Below, in pieces: positions 1 through 8,839 of a stretch of 64,000 nucleotides of DNA (its first letter is position 1; every line of letters begins with the position of its first letter). The notes under the pieces were generated by a model, which worked only from the letters and a program-made list of their open reading frames with translations, was not told where the DNA came from and did no database searches. The DNA comes from Rhodothermales bacterium (lineage in GTDB: Bacteria; Bacteroidota; Rhodothermia; Rhodothermales; Bin80). The position numbers and the translations under genes were made by a program. The DNA lies in the NCBI GenBank assembly GCA_028278205.1, contig JANQES010000038.1, positions 42,881 through 106,880 of the forward strand. The letters are read 5' to 3'.

Positions 1-578
1 CCGAGGTCTCCAACCCGGACGTACGCCCGATCTTCAAAGGCAGCCTCAACTTCAACACGCCGGACAATTTCTTCGGACCGATGCTGGGCGACGTGTCGCT
101 CTTGGGCGGGTTGAACATCAACCTGCTCTACACGTGGCAGCGGGGGCCGCAGTTCACCTGGAACCCGGCTGAGTTCCCTCTGGTCGAGGACAACGTCCGC
201 TGGCGTCCGTACCAGCGGTGGGACCTGCGCCTGACCAAGAGCCTCTTCCGGCGCGGCCCCTACGAGACGGTCTTTTATGTGGACGTGACCAACTTGTTCA
301 ACAACCACAACATGACCGTCTGGAGCGGCCAGCCGGACCCCAACATCACCGACGAGAACTGGGCCTGGGACGGGCACCGGTGGTGGAAGAACGAGCGCCG
401 GGATTACATGGAGTCGTTGGGCTATTCGGCTCAGAACCAGAACGAAGACGGCAGCTTCGACAATACCTCCGGCAAACCGGGCGACTGGAAGGACGCCAAC
501 ATCGACATGCCGGCCTTCTCGCCGTGGACGTTCCTGGAACATCGCGACATCTTCTTCGGCGTTAAGCTCTACTTCTAG
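1..578 (+). CDS. TonB-dependent receptor, C-terminal end (partial)
   Basis: The reading frame is open from base 3 to the stop at 576-578, so at least 191 residues are present and the real start lies before the window. The residues are typical of the last strands of an outer-membrane beta-barrel: alternating aromatic and polar positions, a segment RWDLRLTKSLFRRG, then YETVFYVDVTNLFNNHN, the usual penultimate-strand pattern of TonB-dependent receptors. The protein ends in GVKLYF with a terminal Phe, the outer-membrane insertion signal of barrel proteins. It probably imports a large ligand across the outer membrane with TonB-ExbBD energy; the ligand cannot be told. A secreted FlgD-like protein and a PorV-like barrel follow. 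This receptor/secreted protein/PorV order suggests a co-transcribed set. Family assignment is fairly sure; specificity is unknown. Confidence 0.75.
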   Translation, partial: EVSNPDVRPIFKGSLNFNTPDNFFGPMLGDVSLLGGLNINLLYTWQRGPQFTWNPAEFPLVEDNVRWRPYQRWDLRLTKSLFRRGPYETVFYVDVTNLFNNHNMTVWSGQPDPNITDENWAWDGHRWWKNERRDYMESLGYSAQNQNEDGSFDNTSGKPGDWKDANIDMPAFSPWTFLEHRDIFFGVKLYF

Positions 579-665
579 GAAAGATCAAGACGTCGGCTCT
601 GAAGGCCGCCAACCGACGGGGCCGGCGTCAGGCTTCTTATTCCGTTCGCCCAAACGCAGAACGCT

Positions 666-2912
666 ATGATATATCGATACAAAGGAAGTCATCTCGTCTT
701 TACGGGGTGTCTTCTTCTTCTCTTGCTGGCTCCCTTTGACCTCACCCTCGCCCAGGAGAGCCGGTCGCTGGACCTGGGCCCTCTTGTTTTCACCACCAAC
801 GAAGCACTCACCGCCGACGACATCGCGTATCCGCGCGACCTGCCCGGTGACGACGACAACCGGAGAGAGATGCTCGAGGCCAACACCGTCATCATCGGCG
901 TCCGCCGTACCTGGACCGATGAAACCGGCGTCACGCGAGACATCCAGGTCGCCCAGATCGGCTCGAACAAGTTCTCCAACATCGAACTGGTTACCCCGCC
1001 GGTGCCCGGTGCTTTCAAACGGACCTTCCGCAATCCGTATCCCGCCAAGATCCTTGACGGGAACGAATGGACCAGCATCCAGGCCAAAGGGGATCCGGTC
1101 GATTCGAACCTCCCCGCCGACGCCGTCATCTACGTCCACCTCAACACCTGGACGGGGATCGACATCGAGCGTTGGGCCTACGGCTTCGCCAACGACGACC
1201 ATGATGACTATATCATCATGGAGTACAAGTTCACCAACACGTCCGGCGAGGTGCGTGAGGATGTTTACTTCGGTCTTCAGGCCGAGACGCACGCCAGCGC
1301 CTACTATCCGGCGGACCTCTGGGGCAACTACTACGGCGCCACCTACGCCAACTTCGCAGGCGGCGACCCGAATGCCGACTCGCTGCGTTTCTGGTATTCC
1401 TGGGACGGCGACCAGACCAGCGCCGAACCCAACGAAGACACACGCGCCAAGCCGGACGAGCAGTGGGGCCACTTCCAGGAGCCGCAGTTCTTCGGCACGG
1501 TGGTGTTGCACGCAGACACCAGTCCCAGCGATGAGACGGACAACCCGGCGCAGCCCTGGAAGGCCGGGTGGAGCCAGCGCGAACTGGCGCCCGACCTCAA
1601 CGTGGCCGGCCACGAAGACATCTACAACTACATGGCGCAAGGCTGGGACCCCACCAACCCGGGCGCCTATGCCGCTACCGTCGATGCCAACGGCCAGATC
1701 GTCTCAGACAAGACCGGCCCCTACCGCATCCTCGATCCCAACCTCGGACCGGATCCCAGCGTCGCCATCAACAACACCACGGCGTTCGACCCGCTGGAAG
1801 AGCAAGAGAAGACGGCGCTTTTCAGCTTTGGGCCGTATACGTTGCAGCCCGGCGAAGACATCCGGATCGTCACGGCGTATGTGGGGGGGCAGATTCCTTT
1901 CCGCTGGGCTATCGATGCCGGGCGGGCGTATCAGAACGGCGCCCCGCAGCAGTTCCCGCTGGTTTCATTGCCGTATTCCATCCCGTGCCAGCCCTGCACC
2001 GTCAGGCCCGGCGCGACGGCGACGAACTTCTTCAACACGGACGAATGGGCCGCCATTCAGGCGTGGACCGGCGGCCAGACCCTCGCTCAGCAGGGTTCGA
2101 CGCTGGATAAACAGACCAAAAACGCCATCATTGACCTCGGACGCCCGCTGGCGTTTTTGAATGCCGGCAAGGCCGTCCGGACGTGGAAAAGCAGCAACGT
2201 GCGGGAGGGGCAAGGGTCGTTCAACGTCCCGCTGGCCCCGGCATCGCCTTCGCTCCAGGGCTTCTCCGAGAACGATCAGGTTCGGCTGAGTTGGGGCAAT
2301 GAAGCCGAGGCAGACTCGCGCGCGGGCTCGGTCACGGAGTATCGGATCTATCGCGAACTCAACCGGCCCGCCGCCCTCGAAATCCCAACCGACACCACGT
2401 TCCTCCTCCTCGACACCGTGCCCGCCGGCACGCGCGATTACATCGACAACAGCGTCACGCGGGGTGAGGATTACTACTACTACGTTGCCGCCGCCACGAT
2501 AGACGGCGTCGAGAGCAGCGCCTTCCTGAACCGCACCGGCACGACCGATGACAAGTTCCTGGAGGCCCTCTCGCCGACGCGGTCGCCGGACCCCGGCTGG
2601 CAAGATAACGTCGTGGTGGTGCCTAACCCGTTCCACATCCAGGGCGCTTTCAACTACGAGGAGGAACGCCGTCTGAACTTCCTCAACCTGCCTGCCTACG
2701 CCAATATCCACATCTACACGATGACCGGAGACCGCGTCCAGACCATCGAGCACGACTCAAGCACGGGCGACGATGACTGGGAACGGCAGGATACGTTCAG
2801 CACCATGGAGATCGTCAGCGGCATCTACATCTACGTCGTTGAAGAACTCGACGGGCCGCGTGGTCGCCCCACCGGCGAGCAGGCGATCGGCAAATTCGTG
2901 GTCATCAAATGA
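666..2912 (+). CDS. secreted protein with Fn3-like and C-terminal FlgD/T9SS-like domain
   Basis: A 748-residue exported protein. Residues 1-30 are a signal peptide (hydrophobic run LLLLLLAPF, cleavage near LTLAQ). The large middle part is unassigned and rich in Asp, Trp and Tyr. Around residues 530-630 a fibronectin type III-like stretch is visible (VTEYRIYRE, then DYYYYVAAATIDG). From about residue 648 VVVPNPF begins a roughly 100-residue FlgD-like or type IX-secretion-like C-terminal domain (NIHIYTMTGDRVQTIEH, SGIYIYVVE) that ends in GKFVVIK. Such domains direct export and surface attachment in Bacteroidota relatives. The next gene encodes a PorV-like protein, the outer-membrane partner that usually handles such cargo, so the two probably work together. 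The stop overlaps a possible in-frame ATG of the next gene. The biochemical role of the central region is unknown. Confidence 0.7.
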   Translation: MIYRYKGSHLVFTGCLLLLLLAPFDLTLAQESRSLDLGPLVFTTNEALTADDIAYPRDLPGDDDNRREMLEANTVIIGVRRTWTDETGVTRDIQVAQIGSNKFSNIELVTPPVPGAFKRTFRNPYPAKILDGNEWTSIQAKGDPVDSNLPADAVIYVHLNTWTGIDIERWAYGFANDDHDDYIIMEYKFTNTSGEVREDVYFGLQAETHASAYYPADLWGNYYGATYANFAGGDPNADSLRFWYSWDGDQTSAEPNEDTRAKPDEQWGHFQEPQFFGTVVLHADTSPSDETDNPAQPWKAGWSQRELAPDLNVAGHEDIYNYMAQGWDPTNPGAYAATVDANGQIVSDKTGPYRILDPNLGPDPSVAINNTTAFDPLEEQEKTALFSFGPYTLQPGEDIRIVTAYVGGQIPFRWAIDAGRAYQNGAPQQFPLVSLPYSIPCQPCTVRPGATATNFFNTDEWAAIQAWTGGQTLAQQGSTLDKQTKNAIIDLGRPLAFLNAGKAVRTWKSSNVREGQGSFNVPLAPASPSLQGFSENDQVRLSWGNEAEADSRAGSVTEYRIYRELNRPAALEIPTDTTFLLLDTVPAGTRDYIDNSVTRGEDYYYYVAAATIDGVESSAFLNRTGTTDDKFLEALSPTRSPDPGWQDNVVVVPNPFHIQGAFNYEEERRLNFLNLPAYANIHIYTMTGDRVQTIEHDSSTGDDDWERQDTFSTMEIVSGIYIYVVEELDGPRGRPTGEQAIGKFVVIK

Positions 2913-2923
2913 GGAGGTGCAAC

Positions 2924-3961
2924 ATGAGAAAACTAGTTTATACCTCGTTCGTTGCGGTCCTCCTTTGCCTGGGGACTGCTGCTCTGGCACAGGCACAGGC
3001 CACGAAGTTTGCGCAGGCCGGGATGGGCTTTTTGAAGATCGACGTGGGCGCCGACGTGGCGGCCCTCGGCGGCACCCATATGGGCACGACCGGTCGCGCC
3101 ACGGCCATGTTCTCTAACCCGGCGGCGATGGCGCTGCTCGACGGCGGCGACGTAACCGCCGGCGTGACGGACTGGATCGCCGACATCCAACTCTACGGCC
3201 TTGCCGCCGCCTATCGCGTCGGTGACATCGGTGTCTTCGGCGTTAACATCGTCTCGATGGACTACGGGACGTTCCGCAGAACCCGCCCCTGGCAGAGCGG
3301 CGACGATCCCGGCCTGCGCGATCAAGGCTATATCGATCAGGGGGAATTCGAGGTCACCGAGCTGGCCGTCGGGATCTCCTATGCGCGCCAGATCACCGGC
3401 CAGTTCTACATCGGGGGCAACATTCGCTACGCCCTTCAGGATCTCGGAAGCGTCCAGATCATCGATGCCTTTACCGGCAACATCATCGACACCGATAACG
3501 AAGTCAACAGCATCGTCTTCGACTTCGGGACGATCTACTATCCGGGGTTCCACGACCTGCGTTTCGGCGCGTCGGTGCGTAACTTCTCCAACCAGAGCGA
3601 CTACTTCGACCAGCGCTTCGAGTTGCCGCTGACGCTCGACTTCGGCATCGCGATGAACGTGCTCAACCTGTTCAACGCGGCGCAAGGTCCTTCGAACAGC
3701 GAACTGACGCTGGCCCTCGACTGGGTCCACCCGCGCGACTTTGGGGAACGCCTGCACCTGGGCCTCGAATACGGGTTCCTCGACACGGTCTTCCTGCGCG
3801 GCGGCTACAAGTTCAACTACGACGAAGAGAGCTTCACCGGCGGTCTCGGCGTTCAACTCGAACGCAGCGGCTACGGCATTCGGGCCGACTATGCCTACGG
3901 CGCCTTCGGCGAGTTCTTCGGATCGGTTAACCGGATTACGCTGAGTATTCTGCTTCGGTAG
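2924..3961 (+). CDS. PorV/PorQ-like outer-membrane protein
   Basis: 345 residues with a signal peptide ending near ALAQAQA. The segment after it (FAQAGMGFLKIDVGADVAALGGTHM, then a short gap and FSNPAAMAL) is the signature N-terminus of the PorV/PorQ family, relatives of FadL barrels. In Bacteroidota these bind type IX secretion cargo and link it to the attachment machinery. The rest alternates Gly and aromatic residues as in a beta-barrel and ends SILLR. An upstream ATG overlaps the previous stop codon, but the ATG at 2924 is preferred because a strong GAGGAGGTG Shine-Dalgarno site (2911-2919) lies just upstream and the signal peptide then starts MRKLV. It is probably co-transcribed with the FlgD-like protein in front. 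The exact PorV versus PorQ class cannot be decided here. Confidence 0.78.
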   Translation: MRKLVYTSFVAVLLCLGTAALAQAQATKFAQAGMGFLKIDVGADVAALGGTHMGTTGRATAMFSNPAAMALLDGGDVTAGVTDWIADIQLYGLAAAYRVGDIGVFGVNIVSMDYGTFRRTRPWQSGDDPGLRDQGYIDQGEFEVTELAVGISYARQITGQFYIGGNIRYALQDLGSVQIIDAFTGNIIDTDNEVNSIVFDFGTIYYPGFHDLRFGASVRNFSNQSDYFDQRFELPLTLDFGIAMNVLNLFNAAQGPSNSELTLALDWVHPRDFGERLHLGLEYGFLDTVFLRGGYKFNYDEESFTGGLGVQLERSGYGIRADYAYGAFGEFFGSVNRITLSILLR

Positions 3962-3966
3962 ACGAA

Positions 3967-4052
3967 GCGTAAGACGTGAAATGTAGAGCGTGAAACGTGA
4001 GGGTGCTGTTAGAGACGTTGTCGGCAGCACTCTCACGTTTTATGCTTTAAAG
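3967..4052. repeat. heptamer-armed inverted repeat, family B (acgtgaa type)
   Basis: The spacer after the PorV-like gene is an inverted repeat. The left arm (3967-4001) is five degenerate 7-bp units of type ACGTGAA ending in GGTGC; the right arm (4027-4052) starts GCACTCTCACGTTTTATG. The same family recurs at 12766, 19345, 37866, 44475, 53036 and 61209. The stem could act as a terminator or an mRNA end-protecting structure. Confidence 0.8.
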
Positions 4053-4120
4053 CCAATGGGGTCAACCGCTGGCACGACCCGGCGTGATGAGAGCCCGCGT
4101 CGAAACGGCGCGTGTGGACC

Positions 4121-6481
4121 ATGGGCGTGAGGAAAAGCAGATACCTATTGTTCCTGTGCCTGGCCATGCTTCTGCTCGGTGTGCGGCAGACGCAGGCACA
4201 GGGAGCCACCCTCCGCGGCTTCGTCACCGATGCCTCGAATGGGCAAACCCTGGAAGGGGCGAGCGTCGTGCTTCGAAGTCGGGATGGTCGTCTCCGGGGA
4301 ACAGCCACCCGGCGCGACGGCCTTTACCTGATTCCACAACTCGAACCGGGCCGTTATACGCTCCGCATCTCCTTTATCGGCTACCGGGCTTATCTCGACA
4401 CGCTCGATCTGGCTCCGGGGGGGATCAGCACCCGAAGCGTTGCCCTCGACCCGGACGAGGCCACGCTCGACGAAGTCCTGGTGCAGACCGAACGTATGGA
4501 TGGCGCTGCCCGCATCACCGCGGGGCAGCAGACCGTCCATCCCCGAGATATTGAACTCGTTCCCACCCCCGACGTCGCCGGGGATCTAGCCAGCTACCTC
4601 ACGACGCTCCCCGGCGTCGTTGCCACCGGGGACCAGGGAGGGCAACTCTTCATTCGAGGGGGCGAGCCCGCGCAGAATCTGGTTCTGCTCGACGGGATGA
4701 CGTTGTATCAACCCTTTCACGTGCTTGGTTTTTATTCTGCCTTTCCGTCGGACATTCTGCGTCGCATCGATGTCTATGCAGGCGGGTATCCCAGCAAGTT
4801 CGGGGGGCGCATCTCATCAGTGCTCGACGTCTGGACGCGTAATGGCAACAACCGGCGTGTGGCCGGGGCTGCGTCGCTCTCGCCGTTTCTCGCCGCGGCC
4901 CGTCTCGAAGGGCCGCTCGTGAAAGACCGCGTCTCGCTCCTGGCCTCGGTGCGTCGTTCGATGGTTGAGCCCTGGGCCGAGCACCTGATCGACAGGCCGC
5001 TGCCCTTTGCCTTCGCAGACGCCTTTGCCAAGCTCAACGCGGACGTAAGTGCCAGCAGCCGTCTCTCTATCCGCGCTGTGCAAACCTACGACCGCGGCAC
5101 GCTCCGTGAAGATACCGGCGGGGCGCCGCCAGAGGAGGTGCGCTGGCAGAACCGGGCCGTCGGGGCACGCTATCTGCTTTTGCCGCGTGTGCTGCCGGTG
5201 GCCGCTGACCTCCGGCTTACGGCCTCGCATTTCGACACCGAACTGGGTTCCCCAGAGGTGCCGGAGCGCACGTCCTCGGTCCGGGACATCCAGCTAGCGA
5301 TGGAATGGACGTTCTTCGGGGACCGGATCAACACCGACATAGGCATGACGATGCGTCATATTCGACTTTCAAGTGAACTAGGAGGGCTTTTTCAGAATGT
5401 TGAGGTCAACGATGAGACCCTGACGCCGTTCGCGATCTACATTGCGCAGGAGATCGAGCTTGGCGGTGGGTTGCGTGTGCGTCCTGGCCTTCGGATGCAG
5501 GTCTACGAGGTGCGTCCAACGCCGTTTCTCGAACCCCGGCTGCGTGTGGTGTGGGCGCGGCAAGGCCATCAGGTGAGCGGCGCTGTGGGACTTTATCATC
5601 AGGAGTTGGTAGGGCTTACCGACCGGCGCGATGCGGCCAGTGTCTTCACGGCCTGGTCGAGTGCGCCCCGGCGCGCGATTGACCGGATTGGTCCCAGGGC
5701 GTTTCGTCCGGACAGCACGGGCACGTTGCGTCTTACCGATCTCATCGCCGCCAGCCTCATACGCCCGGGGCAGGAGTTGCGCGCCCTACACGTGATCCTG
5801 GGCTACCGGACGAATCCGCTGCCCGGGCTCGATGTCGCCGTCGAAGGCTTCTACAAGCGCCTGACCAACCTCCTGGTTGCCGAGTGGACGCCTTTTCCGC
5901 GTTTTACGACAACGTTGCAGCCTGCTACGGGCCGTGCCTTCGGCTTCGACGCGCGCCTGGAGCTACGCCGGGGAACGTTCTACGGCTACGTCGGCTACGG
6001 ATACTCCAACACGCGCTACAAGGCCGAGCAACCTTCCCTGGAAATCTGGTTTGGGACGGATCGGCTCTCGTTTCGCCCTTCGCACGACCGGCGACACCAA
6101 CTCAATGCGCTGCTGAACGTGTCGCTCTTTGGCTTCGACCTGGGCACGCGTTGGGCGTTCGGCTCGGGCCTTCCGTTCACGCAGGCGGTCGCCTTCGACG
6201 GCTACGCCCTCGTCGAAAGCGTCGGCGACGTGTCGCAGCAGCCAGGGCAGCGCCGGGTGATCTACGACCGTCCTTTCGGCGCCGTGTTGCCGGCCTACCA
6301 CCGGCTCGACGTCTCGCTTGCTCGGACGTTCCGGGTGGGCCGCGTAAGCGTTGCGGCGCAGGCGAGCGTGATCAACGCCTACGACCGTAGAAACCTCTTT
6401 TACCTCGATGTCTTCACGCTCCGGCGGGTGGATCAACTGCCGTGGGTGCCGTCGTTGGGGCTCGAAGTCTCTTTTGAGTGA
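4121..6481 (+). CDS. TonB-dependent receptor with carboxypeptidase-like regulatory domain
   Basis: 786 residues. A signal peptide ends near RQTQAQ. Residues about 28-105 form a CarboxypepD_reg-like beta-sandwich (ATLRGFVTDASNGQTLEGA, then YTLRISFIGYRAY). Residues about 150-245 are the plug (LTTLPGVVATGD, QLFIRGGEPAQNLVLLDG, YPSKFGGRISSVLDV). The remainder is the barrel and ends LEVSFE. The family moves large ligands such as glycans or siderophores across the outer membrane with TonB. I chose the ATG at 4121 because the signal peptide starts MGVRKSRY; a GTG three codons upstream is possible. The stop overlaps the ATG of a DUF4249 lipoprotein (TGATG). That pairing is common in Bacteroidota and suggests the lipoprotein is its surface partner. 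The ligand is unknown. Confidence 0.88.
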   Translation: MGVRKSRYLLFLCLAMLLLGVRQTQAQGATLRGFVTDASNGQTLEGASVVLRSRDGRLRGTATRRDGLYLIPQLEPGRYTLRISFIGYRAYLDTLDLAPGGISTRSVALDPDEATLDEVLVQTERMDGAARITAGQQTVHPRDIELVPTPDVAGDLASYLTTLPGVVATGDQGGQLFIRGGEPAQNLVLLDGMTLYQPFHVLGFYSAFPSDILRRIDVYAGGYPSKFGGRISSVLDVWTRNGNNRRVAGAASLSPFLAAARLEGPLVKDRVSLLASVRRSMVEPWAEHLIDRPLPFAFADAFAKLNADVSASSRLSIRAVQTYDRGTLREDTGGAPPEEVRWQNRAVGARYLLLPRVLPVAADLRLTASHFDTELGSPEVPERTSSVRDIQLAMEWTFFGDRINTDIGMTMRHIRLSSELGGLFQNVEVNDETLTPFAIYIAQEIELGGGLRVRPGLRMQVYEVRPTPFLEPRLRVVWARQGHQVSGAVGLYHQELVGLTDRRDAASVFTAWSSAPRRAIDRIGPRAFRPDSTGTLRLTDLIAASLIRPGQELRALHVILGYRTNPLPGLDVAVEGFYKRLTNLLVAEWTPFPRFTTTLQPATGRAFGFDARLELRRGTFYGYVGYGYSNTRYKAEQPSLEIWFGTDRLSFRPSHDRRHQLNALLNVSLFGFDLGTRWAFGSGLPFTQAVAFDGYALVESVGDVSQQPGQRRVIYDRPFGAVLPAYHRLDVSLARTFRVGRVSVAAQASVINAYDRRNLFYLDVFTLRRVDQLPWVPSLGLEVSFE

Positions 6482-7407
6482 TGGGTATGCGATGCAGTCT
6501 TTCCGCGTGGCGTGTGCCGGTCGTGGCCGGTGTGATGGCGCTGCTGCTCGTCGGCTGCGAGGAGGACGTCGTGTCTGTGCGCGGCACCGACGTGCCCTTC
6601 ACGCTCTACGGCGTCTTTATGCCCGAAGCCGACACCCAACGGGTGCGTGTCTTTCCGGTCGAGGATCAACTTCAACCGGCCCGTCCGGAGCCGCTCGACG
6701 CGCATTTCACCTCGACGGATCTTCAAACAGGTCAGGTGCGGGTGTGGCGTGATTCGCTGCTTCGGGAGGCCGACGGGCGCTACACGCACGTGTTCTGGTC
6801 GCCGTTTCAGGCCGCCTACGGACACACGTACCGCCTGGACGTCACGCGTTCGGACGGCGCAGTGACGCGCGTTGAGGTCGTTGTGCCGCCTCGTGTTGAG
6901 TTGGTGTCGCAGGAGCCCGTCTTGTTTGAAGGATCGACGCACTGGTCTCCGATAACGGTGCCCGTGCTTGCCCGGGGCGCACCCCGCCTGAGGCAGCTTG
7001 AGGTGGAGTACTACGTCCAGACTGACTTCGACGATTCGCCTTTGCCCTTCGGAAAAGAGCGCGTTGTTTTTGAGTATCAAACCCGGGTCAAACAGATCGA
7101 TGGGGCGTGGTTTATCGGGATCAACCTGTTTCTAGACCGGCGAGACATGGGGGTCATTCTTTCTGAGCTAGGCCTGGCGAATCGGCAGTATGGGTTCAAA
7201 ATCCTCGATATGACATTGCGGATGGTTGTGGTCAATGAAGCGTGGGATCCGCGCGGCGGCACGTTCGATCCGGAACTGCTGGCACAGCCCGGCGTGCTGC
7301 AAAACGTCGAGAACGGCTATGGCTTCGTGGGAGCCGGATATCATCTGGAGCAGAACTGGCGGCCTCCGGATGAAGCCCTGGAGGCCGCCGGCTTTCGCAT
7401 CCGCTGA
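6481..7407 (+). CDS. DUF4249-type lipoprotein
   Basis: 308 residues. A lipoprotein signal peptide ends in LLLVGC, with Cys26 as the lipidated residue. Beta-rich sequence follows: TDVPFTLYGVFMP, then a segment describing solute-facing strands (YGHTYRLDVTRSDG) and VEYYVQTDF further on. This organisation and the position directly after a TonB-dependent receptor fit DUF4249, a family restricted mainly to Bacteroidota and thought to act beside receptors at the outer membrane; its exact function is unknown. Translation is probably coupled to the receptor since the start ATG shares bases with the receptor stop (TGATG at 6479-6483). A GTG at 6478 is an alternative start. Confidence 0.7.
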   Translation: MGMRCSLSAWRVPVVAGVMALLLVGCEEDVVSVRGTDVPFTLYGVFMPEADTQRVRVFPVEDQLQPARPEPLDAHFTSTDLQTGQVRVWRDSLLREADGRYTHVFWSPFQAAYGHTYRLDVTRSDGAVTRVEVVVPPRVELVSQEPVLFEGSTHWSPITVPVLARGAPRLRQLEVEYYVQTDFDDSPLPFGKERVVFEYQTRVKQIDGAWFIGINLFLDRRDMGVILSELGLANRQYGFKILDMTLRMVVVNEAWDPRGGTFDPELLAQPGVLQNVENGYGFVGAGYHLEQNWRPPDEALEAAGFRIR

Positions 7408-7511
7408 TTAGATCCACGTGGTTCGGCGAGCGGGCCGATAAAAGTTCGAAAAAATCATATCTTCCAGTGCGATTGCCGACGCTGCGCAAGGAGACCGCCT
7501 GAAAGGAGCGT

Positions 7512-8528
7512 ATGTTGAGAATACCATACTCAGACCTCTATGCCGGATTGCTCCGCGCGCTGATCACGCTGGGCTTCCGGCAAGATCGCGCCGAATTGTG
7601 CGCCCGGCTCTTTGCCGAGACGAACCGCGACGGGGTCTATTCGCACGGGTTGAACCGCTTTCCGCGTTTCATCGAGATGATTCGAAAAGGCGTTATCGAC
7701 GTGGAGGCCGAGCCGGTGTGCGTGGGGCGTTTCGGCGCGCTCGAACGATGGGACGGTCAGTCGGGGCCGGGCAACCTCAACGCCTACGCCTGCATGGACC
7801 GGGCGCTGGCGCTGGCCCGCATGCACGGTCTGGGCTGCGTGGCGCTGCGCAACACGAACCACTGGATGCGCGGCGGCAGCTACGGCTGGCAGGCCGCCGA
7901 TGCCGGCGCCATCGGTATCTGCTGGACCAACACGATGCCCAACCTGCCGCCGTGGGGCGCTCGCGAGTGCAAAGTGGGCAACAATCCAGTGATCATCGCG
8001 GTGCCGCGCCCGGAAGGCCACGTCGTGCTCGATATGGCGATGTCGCAGTTTTCCTACGGGGCGCTGGCCGGGTACCGGCGGCGCGGTGCCATGCTTCCGG
8101 TAGACGGCGGCTTCGACGAAGAAGGCCACCTGACGCGCGACCCGGCGGCCATCGAAGCTTCCGGGCGGCCTTTGCCCATCGGATACTGGAAGGGTTCCGG
8201 CCTCGCGCTCGTGCTCGATCTGATGGCGGCGTTGCTCTCCGGCGGCTTCGCCACGCATCAGGTCACTCCCGAACCGCTCAAAGAGACCGCGCTCTCGCAG
8301 GTTTTTATGGCGATTGACCTGACGGCCTTCGACGAAGCGGAAGCCGCCGAAACGGTCAACGGCGCCCTCGATTTCATCCACAGCGCCACCCCTGCCCGCG
8401 ACGCCGACGCCATCTACTATCCCGGCGAACGAACCCTGACCACGCGCAAAGACAACCTCGAAAACGGTATCCCCGTCGAGCCGTCGATCTGGCAAGACGT
8501 GTTAGCGATGGGGAAGAACGGGTTGTGA
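7512..8528 (+). CDS. yiaK: 2,3-diketo-L-gulonate reductase (YiaK-like)
   Basis: 338 residues of the malate/L-lactate dehydrogenase 2 (LDH_2) family. The similarity to E. coli YiaK/DlgD that I recognise is extensive: ETNRDGVYSHGLNRFPRFI, NTNHWMRGGSYGWQAA, GAIGICWTNTMPNLPPWGA, MSQFSYGAL, LPVDGGFDEEG and PIGYWKGSGLALVLD. His45 in YSHG matches the catalytic proton donor. The family reaction is NADH-linked reduction of 2,3-diketo-L-gulonate to 3-dehydro-L-gulonate. The length equals the family norm. The start has a good AAGGAG site at 7503-7508. In E. coli yiaK sits beside the yiaMNO TRAP transporter; here a TRAP system lies about 8 kb downstream on the same strand. The substrate could be another 2-keto sugar acid, but the family call is firm. 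Confidence 0.85.
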   Translation: MLRIPYSDLYAGLLRALITLGFRQDRAELCARLFAETNRDGVYSHGLNRFPRFIEMIRKGVIDVEAEPVCVGRFGALERWDGQSGPGNLNAYACMDRALALARMHGLGCVALRNTNHWMRGGSYGWQAADAGAIGICWTNTMPNLPPWGARECKVGNNPVIIAVPRPEGHVVLDMAMSQFSYGALAGYRRRGAMLPVDGGFDEEGHLTRDPAAIEASGRPLPIGYWKGSGLALVLDLMAALLSGGFATHQVTPEPLKETALSQVFMAIDLTAFDEAEAAETVNGALDFIHSATPARDADAIYYPGERTLTTRKDNLENGIPVEPSIWQDVLAMGKNGL

Positions 8529-8809
8529 TGCGGGATGTGAGATACGGGATTCGGGATGTGTGATATTGGATGCGGGATGATAGAAGGAGCCCCGTAGGGG
8601 CGTCCTGTTTGTAGTATTTCCAGGCTCATTTAGAATGAAGCTCCGTAGGAGCGTCCTGTAAAACAACAGGTCGCCCCTACGAGGCTCATCTTGAGGGAAG
8701 GGCTCTTTTCTACAAACAGGCCGTCCCTACGGGACTTGGCAAAACGCCGCGATATCTCGCACCCAACATCCTGCATCTCGTATCTCGAATCCCGTATCCC
8801 ACATCAGAC
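8527..8809. repeat. nested heptamer-armed inverted repeat (families F and D)
   Basis: The whole spacer after the YiaK-like gene is repeat DNA. The outer left arm, 8527-8582, is eight units of 7 bp with the pattern GATnnnn (for example GATGCGG, GATGTGA) and begins inside the stop codon TGA. The outer right arm, 8754-8809, is eight units of type ATCnnnn (ATCTCGC, ATCCTGC). Inside is a different repeat (8583-8745) built from CCCCGTAGGGGCGTCC and its complement with CTGTTTGTAG at the edges; a relative lies at 60110. No gene is seen. Confidence 0.85.
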
Positions 8810-8839
8810 CAATCACCAAACATCAACAAAGAATCTACA

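Noticed and set aside
585..1640. 351-residue open frame on the minus strand
   Set aside because: Shadow of the FlgD-like gene; composition is Val/Gly/Arg-rich without recognisable motifs.
736..2160. 474-residue plus-strand frame rich in Ser, Pro, Thr and Arg
   Set aside because: Out-of-frame shadow of the same FlgD-like gene.
7408..7511. promoter upstream of the YiaK-like gene
   Set aside because: No sequence matches a -7 TAnnTTTG and -33 TTG pair well enough; promoter calls elsewhere in the window are equally unsupported.
8527..8809. CRISPR-like array
   Set aside because: Units are 7 bp, degenerate and contiguous, without spacers; the other side is the inverse complement.
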